A stretch of 64,000 nucleotides of DNA from positions 34,941,001-35,005,000 of the forward strand of contig CM077594.1 of the NCBI GenBank assembly GCA_039654915.1, written 5' to 3'. Shown in pieces: positions 13,747-24,212 of the stretch. The number at the start of each line of letters is the position of its first letter. The first letter of the stretch is position 1. Below the pieces are notes generated by a model. It saw nothing but the letters and a program-made list of their open reading frames with translations. It was not told the origin of the DNA and ran no database searches. The position numbers and the translations under genes were made by a program. The stretch comes from Aquilaria yunnanensis (Eukaryota > Streptophyta > Magnoliopsida > Malvales > Thymelaeaceae).

Positions 13747-14597
13747 ACCTCATTTGGTGGCCTCCACTCTAGGCTTGGGTGCTTTTTTGCTCGATGCTCC
13801 CCTCCATGTGGAGCTTCCTCCTTGAGACATCTTGGATGCCTTGGATCTTTTGATGATCCTTTCGGCCTTAGTGGCGTGATGAAGTAAATCCTCCATGTTG
13901 ACATAAGGCACCATCTCCACTTTGTTGGCAATCTCAGGATTGAGACCATTGATGAACCTAGCAATGGTGGTCTTCTCATCCTCTATAATGTTGACATGAA
14001 TCAAGGTCATCTCTAAGTCTTTGTGGTAGTCTTCCACACTCTTTTGGCCTTGCACTAGCCTTTGAAGTTTGAGGCGTTGACCTCTAGAGGAGTAGGTTCG
14101 CATAAATCTCCTCCTCATCAAGGCTTTAAGGACTCTCCATGTATTGATGGGATCCTCCTCATTCCTTCTTCTATAAGTAACAACTTGATTGAACCATACA
14201 AGAGCATAGTCAGTGAACTCAATGGTAGCCAATTTAACCTTATTTTCCTTAGAGTAATGATCGCAATCAAACACCATCTCAATGTTTTTCTCCCATTCCA
14301 AATATGCATTAGGGTCACGAAGGATGGAATGGTAAGCTTGATGTAGTTGAAATTGTTCTCCTCCCTTCGCTCCTCATTCCTTGGAAGCCCATGGTCATGT
14401 GAAACCCCTTCTTCCTCCTCGAGTTCTTCTTTCCTTGGACCTCTCCTTGGTTGCAATATGGGATTAGGTCTCTTTGGCAACCTCAAATCTATGTCCTCAA
14501 TCTTCCCCATAAGTTTATTGAGGGTTTCTTAAAGTTCCCTCATGGTAGGTTCCTCATTATGCCTCACATCAATCCTCCTATCCTCTTGGCCCTCCAT
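13747..14597 (-). pseudogene. gag: Retrotransposon gag (capsid) pseudogene, family C
   Basis: The predicted start codon is at 14597 (minus), at the beginning of an acidic N-terminus. The core shows the hallmarks of the plant retrotransposon gag domain (Pfam Retrotrans_gag): an EWEKNIEMVFDCDHYS-type opening at 14301, ALVWFNQV, TWRVLKALMRRRF, QGQKSVEDYHKDLE and a C-terminal FINGLNPEIANKVE. Two lesions are seen: an in-frame TAA shortly after the start (near 14534), and a single-base frameshift near 14312, where the frame switches just before the EWEK motif. A TGA at 13747-13749 then closes the core frame. Such a gag would form the particle that packages the element's RNA, but this copy cannot make it intact. 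The pieces read on the plus strand here are antisense shadows. Confidence 0.85.
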
Positions 14598-15463
14598 ACT
14601 CCTGAAATCAAAGATCCTCAGACACTCACCTCACATGTTTCACTCAAAGATGAATACTTAAAACATTTAATTTCTTAGTAAGAATATTATTGTTAAAGTG
14701 TCCTCAAAATTTCTAAGAAAACTTTCTTCAAAGCACCCAAGAAAACTTGAATTTTTGGAAACAATTTTGACTCCAAAATATAGGTGGACTAAACAAGCTT
14801 TAGAAGGCTCTAGGAAGCTCTTGCAATTTATGATCACAAGAACCAAAAATAAAAGCTTTTGGCTCAAAACAAAGGGTTAGGGTTTACGAGCACAAAAACC
14901 AAATCACTCGTGCAAGCTTCTTTTCCAAACTTTTTTCCCTTCATTTTCTTCCTTTTCTGTCTTTTTTTTTCAAACCTCTTTTTTCCTTGCTGTTTTATGG
15001 CTACAATACTTTCTTCTTGAAGTTCCTTGCTGACAAAGACAAAAGATTTGTTTTCTTTTTTGCCAAGACAAGAAACTTATGAAAACTTGCACAATTTGAA
15101 ATAACCTTTTGTTACTAAAACTTCCTAAAATATGATCCTTCTTTTTTTGGTGTTTTCTTGACTCTAGGATATTGGAAAAACTGAAAACAATGAAGATTAA
15201 TATGGCTAGACATGAAAAGAAAAATAAGAATAAAAAAAGATCAAATGAATTAAAACCGAAAACTAGGAAACCCTAGTTTGATATCTTTTTCTTATTTTTG
15301 TTGTTTTGGTTGGAAACAAGGCTTGAAACAAAAAAAAAACACATACCTAAAACAAGAATAAAAAGGATTAAAATATAGAATTAAATCATGAAATTACTAG
15401 AAAAAATTGAAAGAAAATGAAGAGAAACAAGAACACAAAGACATGTCCTTCTGATGGAACTTG
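14598..15463 (-). other. Leader region of family C element
   Basis: AT-rich sequence between the primer-binding site and the gag start, with poly-A/poly-T runs (for example near 14962 and 15320) and no coding signal. It corresponds to the 5' untranslated leader that would carry packaging signals. Only short chance frames occur. Confidence 0.5.
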
Positions 15464-15477
15464 TGGCTCTGATACCA
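15464..15477 (-). other. Primer-binding site, initiator tRNA-Met (family C)
   Basis: The minus strand reads TGGTATCAGAGCCA, the standard plant retroelement sequence complementary to the 3' end of initiator tRNA-Met, two bases inside the 5' LTR end. It anchors the element's orientation. It is not a tRNA gene. Confidence 0.85.
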
Positions 15478-15479
15478 AT

Positions 15480-15717
15480 TGATGCAAACCCCTTAGGTAT
15501 AATGACCAAGCAATGCGTCCAAGATGTTTTTCAAGCTCCACAAGACATCAAATAGACTGGATTTAAAGCCCTGCCCCTGATCAACTTGTGATTAAAACAG
15601 GAAGTATAAGAAAGCCAAGAACATAAGTAACTTCGGCACCAATGTAGTCCTTAAAGAACAAAAGAGATTTCCTCTCCAAGTAGCAATATTATTTCATCCA
15701 AAGGCTGTGTTTTACAA
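15480..15717 (-). mobile_element. Truncated 5' LTR of family C element
   Basis: Only the LTR end next to the primer-binding site survives: TGATGCAAACC through GTGTTTTACAA, matching 10902-11138 of the 3' LTR. The rest (about 750 bp, including the TATA box) is missing and satellite follows at once. The junction lies at ACAA, shared by the LTR and the satellite variant ACAATCCCAAC, so an end-joining deletion with microhomology is likely. Confidence 0.8.
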
Positions 15718-18407
15718 TCCCAACATGTTTAGAATGGAAACATTTGCAACTAATCTTGAAAGGGAACATTCACAACTAGTTTTGAAAGGAACCATTTACA
15801 ACTAGTTTAGAATTGAAATATTCGCATCTTCTTTAGAATAAAATGGAAACAATCCCAACTTATTTAGAACAGAACCATTCACAACTTATTTAGAATAAAA
15901 TAGAAATATTCATGACTTGTTTGGAATTGAAACATTTAGAACTTGTTTGAAACGGAAACAAACACAATGTGTTGAGAATTAAATTGAAACATGCATAACC
16001 AGTTTAGAATGGAAACATTGAAAAGTTGTTTAGAGTGAAATGTAAACATTCACAACTAGTTTGGAAAAGAAGCACTCATAACAAGTTTTGAATGGAAACA
16101 TTCACAACTTGTTTGGAGTAGGAACATTCACATCTTGGTTAGAATGAATTGGAAACATACACAACTTGTTTTGAATAGAAACATTCGCCACTTGTTTGAA
16201 ATGGAAACATTTACAGCTTGTTTGGAAGAAAAATGGTCACAACTTGATTGGAATGGAAACATTGTCAACTTGTCTAGAACGGAAACATTCATAACTTGTA
16301 TAGAATGAAGTGGAAACATTTACAACTAGTTTGGAATGGGAAATTTATTACTTGTTTAGAATGAAATGGAAACATTGAAAACTAGTTTAGAATGAAAACA
16401 TTTACAACTAGTTTGGAATTGAAAGATTCATATCTTGTTTAGAATGAAGTGGAAACATTCAGTACTTGTTTGGAATGGAAACAATCAAAACTTGTTTAGA
16501 ATGAAAGGGAAACAATCACAACATGTTTCAAATGCAAACATTCAAAGCTTGTTTAGAATGAAATGGAAACATTCACATCTTATTTCGAATAGAAGCACTC
16601 ATAGCTTGTTTAGAATAAAATGGAAACATTCACAACTTTCTTGGAATAGAAGCATTCATAACTTGTTTGGAATAAAAATATTCACAACCTATTTAGAATG
16701 AAAGAAAAACATTCACAACTTATTGAAAATGAAATGAAAATGTTCACAACCAGTTTGGAATGGAAGCATTCACAACAAGTTTGGAATGGAAATGTTCACA
16801 ACTTGTTAAGACTAAAATGGAAATAGTCACAACTTGTTTAGAATAGAAACATTCACAATATGTTTAGAATGAAATGGAAACAATCAAAACGTGTTTGGAA
16901 TGGAAAAATTCAAAACTTGCTTGGAATGAAAAGAATTACAACTTGTTTGAAAGAAAAACATTCACAACTTATTTGGAATCAAAACATTCACAACTTGTTT
17001 GGAAGAGAAACACTCAGAACTTACTTGGAGTGGAAGAATTCTCAACTTGTGTTGAATGAAAACATTCATAAATAGTTTGGAATGGGAGCTTTCACAACAT
17101 ATTTAGAATCAAATAGAGGCATTCAAATCTAGTTTAGAAAGGAAACATCTCCAAATAGTTTGGAATTGAAAGATTTACATCTTGTTTAGAATGAATTGGA
17201 AACATTCACAAATTGTTTAGGACAAAAACATTCACAACTTCTTCAGATTGAAATGGAAATAGTCATGACTTGTTTGGAATAGAACAACTTGTTTCGAAAG
17301 GAAACAATTACAATGTGTTTAGAATGAAATTGAAACACTCACAACTAGTTTAGAAAGGAAACACTCACAACTAGTTTAGAATGGAAACACTCATAGCTTA
17401 TTTAGAATGAAATGGAAACACTCAGAACTTGTTTGGAACGGAAACATTCATAACCTGCATAGAGTGGGTTGGGAACATACATAGCTTATTTAGAATTGAA
17501 ACATTCATAACTTGTTTAGAATGAAAAAGAAATATTCACAACTAGTTTGGAATGGAAACATTCACAACATGTTTAGAATGAAATTAAAACAGTCACAACT
17601 TGTTTCGAATAGAGACATTCACAACATGTATATAATGAAATGGAAACATTCACAACATGTTTGTAACAGAAACATTGACAACTCGTTTAGAATGAAATGG
17701 AAATATTCACAACTGGTTTCAAAAGGAAACATTCACAATTTGTTTGAAATGGAAACATTCATAACTTCTTTAGAATGAAATGAAAACATTCACAACTAGT
17801 TTGGAATGGAAACATTTGTAGTTAGTTTGGAATGAAAACATTCAAAACTTGTTTACGGTGAAAATGAAACATTCATAAATTGTTTGGATTGATTTGTTTG
17901 GAATAGAAACATTTACAACTTGTTTAGAATGAAATAGAATCATTCTCAACTACTTTTGAATGGAAACATTTAGAACTTGTTTAGAATGAAATGTAAACAT
18001 TTACAACTTGTTTAAAATGAAATGGAAGCCTTCTCTACGTGTTTGGAGTGGAAACATTAATAACTTGTCTGGATCAAAAACATTCACAACTTCTTTAGAA
18101 TGAAGTATAAACATTCACTACTTGTTTGGAATGGAAACATTCACAACTAGATTGGAATGAAAACATTCACAACCTATTTAAAATAAATTTGAATCGTTCA
18201 CAACATATTTTGAATGAAACGTAAAAATTCACAACTTGTCTGGAATAGAAACATTCCCAAGTTGTTTCCAATAGAAAAAATCACAACTTATTTAGAATAA
18301 AGTGGAAATAGTCACAATAGGAGCATTCATGACTTGATTTCGATGAAACAGAAACATTTATAACTAGTTTTGAATGGAAACATTCACAACTTGTTTAGAA
18401 TGAAAGG
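15718..18407. repeat. Minisatellite array (segment 4), duplicate of segments 1-3
   Basis: This is the cleanest second copy of the higher-order block. Its unit order parallels 3560-4012, then 6343-7250, then 9639-10901, without LTRs A and B. Their empty sites are at 16219-16223 and 17126-17130. It ends in AAAGG (18403-18407) before solo LTR C. The landmark variant is near 15819. No gene is seen. Confidence 0.93.
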
Positions 18408-19395
18408 TGATTTGAACCTCTCTAGTATAATGGCCAAGATCGTGCCCAATATGTTTTTGAAATGCCATAAGACATCAAAGGGATTCAATTTAAACCCCTA
18501 GCCCTAATCAACTTGTGTTTAGAAACAAGAAGTATAAGAAAACCGAGAACAGAAGCAACTTGTGCACCAAGGAAGTCCTCAAAGAACAAAAGAGATTTTC
18601 TCTCCAAGTAGCAACATTATTTTGTCCAAAGGTTGTGTTTTACAACTAGAATATGTGCCTATTTATAGGCATAAACTTGGGTAAAGGAGTCATCCAAACT
18701 CACAGCCAAAGTCACATAGGAAACCTAGTTACAAAAGACTTTAGAAAACCTAGTCAAACTTTGATTTTAACACCCATTTAACACATGTTTAAGGTGTACA
18801 GCATCTGCCACTTATCATATGCAACCTAAATTAATTCCATAGCCAAGATAGGGTCCTAAATAATCTTAATAATCATGAGATTAAAGAAAATAAAGTGTAA
18901 ATACAAGTTTGGCCCTAAAAACCCCAAAATGGTCTTCTCGGGTGCACTTACTGGCTCTTTAGGGTTTCTGATTGCATCTTTAACTCCAAGCTTGAATATT
19001 TGAGTTCCATTGGCTTGATACTTCCTCTTAAATGTTGAAAAGGGGACTTAAAATGTTAGAGCTCATAGATCTAACTTGTGGAAGAAAATGGCTCTTGAAC
19101 AATCCAATGGGGCTCCGAAGGTGCACTTGATGGGTGGTGCCCTTATTGTTCCTTGTTCTTTGACTTGTCTAGGCACTCTAGAATTGAATTCCAATATTGG
19201 ACATCATCTTCACCTAATGTCAAGAATATTCCAGTAGCTCCTTGTGAAATTCCAAGTCCATTGTCCATGAAGTAGCTTGAGACCAAAGTCTGAAGTGCAC
19301 TAGTGACCCCATTTTCCTTCTTCCTTGTCATAGCTCCACTAGTTGTATCGAATGGCCCCTTGTCATCCTTGGTTGTGCCTTCTTTGACTATATCA
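18408..19395 (-). mobile_element. Solo LTR, family C
   Basis: Runs TGATTTGAACC to GACTATATCA, 988 bp, and is colinear with the 3' LTR at 10902-11887. The left flank is AAAGG (18403-18407); the right flank AAAAGG (19396-19401) repeats it with one extra A. No internal region is present. The TATA palindrome is at 18657-18670. It occupies the same satellite position as the element at 10902, so the two probably descend from one insertion copied with the surrounding satellite, this copy then losing its interior by LTR recombination. Confidence 0.87.
18657..18670 (-). promoter_or_regulatory. TATA box of solo LTR C
   Basis: Palindromic GCCTATAAATAGGC on the minus strand, identical to 11152-11165 although the surrounding LTR sequence has diverged. 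Confidence 0.6.
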
Positions 19396-21715
19396 AAAAG
19401 GAAACATTAACAACTTCTTTTCAATAAAAACATTCACATCTTGTTTAGAATAAAATGGAAACATTTACAACTCATTCTGAACAGAAATATTCATAGCTTG
19501 TTTAGAATGAAATGGAAACATTCACAACTTGCTTAGAATAGAAGCATTCAAAACTTGCTTGGGATAGAAACATTCATAACTTGTTTGGAATGGAAACATT
19601 GGCAACTTGTTTTGATTGAAATCATTCATAAATTGTTTGGAAGAAAAACATTCACAACTTGTACGGATGAAAACATTCTCCACTTGTTTGGAATGGCAAC
19701 ATTCACAACATGTTTGCAATGAAAATATTCACAACTTGGTTAGAATGAAGCAGAAACATTCACAACTAGTATGGAATGGGAACATTCACTAGTTTAGAAT
19801 GAAATGGGAACATTCACACCTAGTTTGGAAAGAAACATTTATAACTAGTTTAGAATTGAAAGATTCATATCTTGTTTAAAATGAAATGGAAATATCCAGA
19901 ACTTATTTTAAAAGGAAACATTCGCAACCTATTTAGAAAGAAATGGAAACATTCACAACAGGTTTAGAATAAAATTTTTTAGAACTTGATTAGAATGAAA
20001 TGAAAACATTCACAACTCATCTAGAATAGAAACATTCATAAGTTGTATAGAATGAAATGAAAACATTCACAATTTGCTTGGAATGCAAACATTCAAAACT
20101 TGTTTGGAATAGAAACATTCACAACCAGTTCAGAATAGAAAGATTCACAACTTCTTTAGATTGAAATGGAAACATTCACAACTTGTTTAGAATGAAATGG
20201 AAACATTCACAACTTGTTTGGAATGGAAACATTCACAACTTGTTTAGAATGAAATGGAAACATTCACAACTTGTTTGGAATGGAAACATTCACAACATGT
20301 TTAGAATGAAAACATGGGTAGCTTGTTTGGAAGGGAAACATTCAACCTTTGCTTCAAATGAAATCATTCATAAGTTCTTTGCAAGAGGAACAATAACAAC
20401 TTATTTGGAATGGAAACATTCTCAACATGTTTCAAACAGAAACATTTACAACTTGTTCGTAATAAAAATATTCACAACTTGTTTAGATTGAAGTGAGAAC
20501 ATTCACAACTTGTTTAGAATATAATGGAAACATTCACAACTAGTTTCAAAAGGAAACATTTACAACTAGTTTGGAATTGAAAGATTCACATCTTCTTTTG
20601 AATGCAATAGGAACAATCCCAACTTGTTTGGAATAGAACCATTCATAACTTGTTTAGAGTGAAATGAAAATATTCACAACTTGGTTGGAATAGAAACACT
20701 CAGAACTTGTTTGCAATGGAAATAATCACAATGTGTTGATAATGAAATGGGAACATGGACGACAAGTTTCGAATGGAAACATTAACAACTGGTTTAGAGT
20801 GAAATGGAAACATTCACAACTAGTTCGGAAATGAAACATTCATAATGAGTTTGGAATGGAAACATTTTTAACTTGTTTGGAATAGAAACATTCATAGCTT
20901 GTCTAGAGTCAATTAGAAACATTCAAAACTTTTTTGGAATAGAAACATTCACCACTTGTTCGGAATTAAAACATTCGCAACTTGTTCGAAAGGGAAATGT
21001 CACAACATGTTTGGAAAACATTATCAACTTGTTTGGAATGGAAACATTCATAACATGTATGCAATGTGGTGGAAACACACACAACTAGTCTATAATGGGA
21101 AAATTCACAACTTGTTTAGAATGAAAAGGAAACATTCAAAACCAATTTGGAAAGGAAACATTTACAACTAGTTTGGAAATGAAAGATTCATATCTTATTT
21201 AGAATGAAATGGAAACATTTACAGCTTGTTTGGAATGAAAACAATCACAACTTGTTTAGAATGAAAGGGAAACAATCACAGCATGTTTAAAATACAAACA
21301 TTCACAACTTGTTTAGAATAAAGTGGAAACATTCATAACTCGTTTGGAATAGAAACATTCGTAGCTTGTTTAGAATGAATTGGAAACATTCACAAATTGC
21401 TTGGAATAGATACATTCCCAACTTTTTTGGAATAGAAATATTAACAACCTATTTAGAATGAAAGAAAAACATTCAAAACTTTTTCAGAATAAAATAGAAA
21501 TGTTCACAACAAGTTTAGGGTGGAAACATTCACAAGTTGTTTAGACTAAAATAGAAACATTCATAACTTGTTTAGAATTAAAACATTCACAATATGCTTA
21601 GAATGAAATGAAAACAATCAAAACTTATTCAGAATGGAAACATTCACAAGTTATCTGGAAGCGAAACATTAACAACTTGTTTGGAATGAAAACTTTCACA
21701 ACTTCACCACACCAT
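19396..21715. repeat. Minisatellite array (segment 5), with the cleanest 57-bp dimers
   Basis: At 20168-20310 the unit starts fall at 20168, 20199, 20225, 20256 and 20282: exact 31/26/31/26 spacing with almost no mismatches. This is the best view of the founding dimer. The landmark variant is near 20583, and 20540-21715 parallels 15780-17000. The array stops abruptly at about 21715 where the CACTA-like block begins. No gene is seen. Confidence 0.94.
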
Positions 21716-22250
21716 GATCGACTTGTAGCCATGGATGTAATTGTAACTAGTTATAAAAAGTCTTGTGACTAAATCATTAGGCCATAAGCTCATCTTTTGT
21801 GGCATGCTGTAATAAGATATCAAGTGGCTAAAGGATAGTTATGAAAGTTAGATATCCTATAACATTCTAATCATGTTTTTAGCTACACGTGTTGTATTTC
21901 CTGTCATTGAATGTCTAAAGTTTTCACTTACCATTAAGACAAATGTGGCAAAATTTTTACATCTAGCCATTCACCTTATAGTATTGTGATTGCACAAGCT
22001 ATTGTTTAAAATGACTAAGCTTGTGGCTAAAAGATAAACCTTTAGTTATAGGAAATAAAATTTGAAGCAACAACATTACAAACAGTCACACTTGAAGATA
22101 TTACGTTACCCAGGGTGCTAATTCCTTGCCTAAAGTTATACTAATTTAGTCACAAATTAAAAAAGTTGGAAACAATTCCTTATAGCTTAAGCCATAGAAG
22201 AATTATGTTTGTGGTTAAATAAATTCAAGTAGCTTAAAACTTTTGGGTAT

Positions 22251-22272
22251 AATATATATATATATATATATA
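22251..22272. repeat. (TA)n microsatellite
   Basis: Eleven or so uninterrupted TA repeats in AT-rich sequence between the subterminal-type repeats and the transposase fragment. Confidence 0.9.
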
Positions 22273-22831
22273 GTTCATTTTAATTTTGAATCTCATTAAT
22301 GCTTTGGAGTGTACCTTCGCTAAAAGACAATTTCACAAAAACCCATGTCAGGTCACACTTGAACATAGATAAAAAAAATTGACTAAATTGAAGCACCATA
22401 AATGAAAGCCTATGACATAAACAAAAAAAAGAACTAAAACATCACACTTGTAATGATACAAGTCATTATTCCATTGGAAACTCAAAACATCTACATTTAT
22501 GAACTCATGAAAAAAGAAATTATCAAATACTCCATTGCCAAAGGCCTTCTCAACATTAGGATCTTCCTTTCTCATGATCCAATGCTTTCAAAATCCTAGA
22601 AAAATAAGAGCAACAAAGTGTTTAAGCTACCAACCATGACAACCAAGAAAATGAAAGAATAAAAAATAAACAAAGAAAGTAAAAACATTGTGTTCTTAAA
22701 AAAGTAAGAAAAAAGTTAGTCGAATTAGAACTAACTTTTTAAGTTGAAGGTTGTACTTGACTTGCTGTTAGTAATTGGAACTTTTCCTTCCATTTTCCAT
22801 GCACTTTCATCAACTTCTCATTCATTTGTTC

Positions 22832-23324
22832 TTACAGGCCTCTTCTTATATCTTCAACTCTTCCATTTGCTTCTCTTTTGCCTTGTTTTATTCGCTTGTG
22901 AGCATTTTTCTTAGCTTCTCCAACTTTTTTAACAAGCTCCATTTTGGTAGGTCTTCCTCCTAAATATCCAATGACACTCTTCCCAAGACCATAACCATGA
23001 ACATAGCCATTCTTCTTTGGTCCAAGGACCTCAGCAAATATTTCATTATCTCTCATGGAAGTAACTTCTTTAGCTTTTTTCCTTTTAAAAGTTTGGAACT
23101 TTGACTAAATTAAGAATTAAACAAGAATTAAAAGTAAAGTTAGACTGAGCTTTCATAATTGGTTAGTACATCTAAAACAGAAAGGAAAGATACCATTTTT
23201 TCATCTAGAAATAAAAACTTACAAGGACTTCTTGTGTGTCCAGATCTAATGGTTTTCCTTCCTTTCTTGTCATACAAGCCTCAACCCAAACATCAATACG
23301 GGAAGGTTCCTTTCATTGTTCAAT
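22832..23324 (-). pseudogene. En/Spm (Ptta-type) transposase fragment, two exons
   Basis: Exon 1 (23324 to 23223) follows a CTTTTTCAG acceptor and encodes SRIDVWVEACMTRKEGKPL-type sequence. It ends at a GTAAGT donor. Exon 2 (23104 to 22832) starts after a TTAATTTAG acceptor and encodes KRKKAKEVTSMRDNEIFAEV, then GYVHGYGLGKSV and a basic helical tail ending RRGL-stop. The order, a 'W...RKxGKP' block then 'EIFxEVLG...GxVxGxGLG', is that of the plant transposase family Transposase_24 (Ptta/En/Spm), a CACTA-element component. An in-frame TGA lies four codons into exon 1. The upstream part of the protein is missing or beyond a MITE-bearing intron. The assignment rests on motif memory, not a search. 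Confidence 0.6.
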
Positions 23325-23344
23325 CTGAAAAAGATTAAATATTA

Positions 23345-23636
23345 CTCCCTCCGTCCCAATTTATTTAAAATGTATTCCTTTTTGGGAAGTCCCAAAAGGT
23401 TGAAACGGTTCCTTTTTTGGAAAAGTTTAAACAATTAAATTATAATTTTACACAAAACCCAATAAAGACTCTTTTTGTAATCTCTACTCAATCTCTCACT
23501 GCACAAAACCCAAAAAAGAATCTTTTATTTTTTAATCATTATTTAAACTTTTACTACATAAAAAAATAATACAAATTACATACACCTTAATCTCCGTGCC
23601 CAGACAAATGTTTCAACTAAAATGGGATGGAGGTAG
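23345..23636. mobile_element. Stowaway-type MITE
   Basis: The left terminus CTCCCTCCGTCCCAATTTAT is the signature of Stowaway (Tc1/mariner) MITEs. The right end, read on the minus strand, is CTACCTCCATCCCATTTTAG. The element is flanked by TA dinucleotides at 23343-23344 and 23637-23638, 292 bp in length, with no coding capacity. It lies immediately upstream of the first visible transposase exon, in what would be an intron. Confidence 0.88.
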
Positions 23637-24212
23637 TAATATAAAACAAATATAGAAAATACTATTGTATCATGGAAAACTTTTTTACCAATGCATGTCT
23701 TATTCGAGCATAAGTTGTTCCAGAGTATTAAGGCATGACATATTTTGAGTTGTTGTTCTTGTTTCTTAAACTTTTCTCTTAGAAAACTAGAAGGACAAAC
23801 TCTTTAAATATACAAAATAAAAATCAGCCATATCTAGATTCTTTCTTCATATTTTTTTTTTATGTTCTACGCAACCAATATATTTTAAATTAGTTCGAAT
23901 TATAGAACTTGTTGATCAAGTCACATGTATTCTGTCAAATGTGAATGAGTATTTTTGGTACTTGTAATATTCAATCCATATATGCCATGGTTTCAACTAA
24001 ACTCCCTATGCTGTAACACTTGCATATTTTTTTCCAGTCACAGATCTTTATGTCTAATAATATTAAAACCAATAGAACAACGCATTAAAAACAAACTTTC
24101 CAGCCGAAGTGTTCATCAAAACAAAACATGCTTCAAATTTGGCCTGAAGGATATCTAAAGTAAAGTCTCGGGGCTTAGACTAGTTACTTATGTTGAAGGG
24201 ATGATTCCTACA

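Larger units (their letters stand above)
10902..15717 (-). mobile_element. Non-autonomous gag-only Gypsy retrotransposon (family C), 5' LTR truncated
   Basis: Minus-strand LTR element read from right to left: truncated 5' LTR (15480-15717), primer-binding site for initiator tRNA-Met, leader, a gag pseudogene, a long tail with no recognisable protease, RT or integrase, a purine tract and a complete 3' LTR (10902-11887). The LTR D-type pol is absent. This layout fits what the literature calls TR-GAG elements, which carry terminal repeats and gag only and must borrow pol from partners. Its left flank AAAGG (10897-10901) is the same target as the solo LTR at 18408. The right TSD is missing because the 5' LTR is cut at about 15717 and joined directly to satellite. 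Confidence 0.82.

Noticed and set aside
13066..14532. Plus-strand ORFs across the family C gag
   Set aside because: Antisense to a frame with a clear Retrotrans_gag core; Ser/Pro-rich strings reflect the complement of Glu/Lys codons.
21716..22320. Possible complete CACTA element termini at the left edge
   Set aside because: Subterminal-like motifs are present, but no CACTA end or 3-bp duplication could be seen at either side, so only a remnant is claimed.
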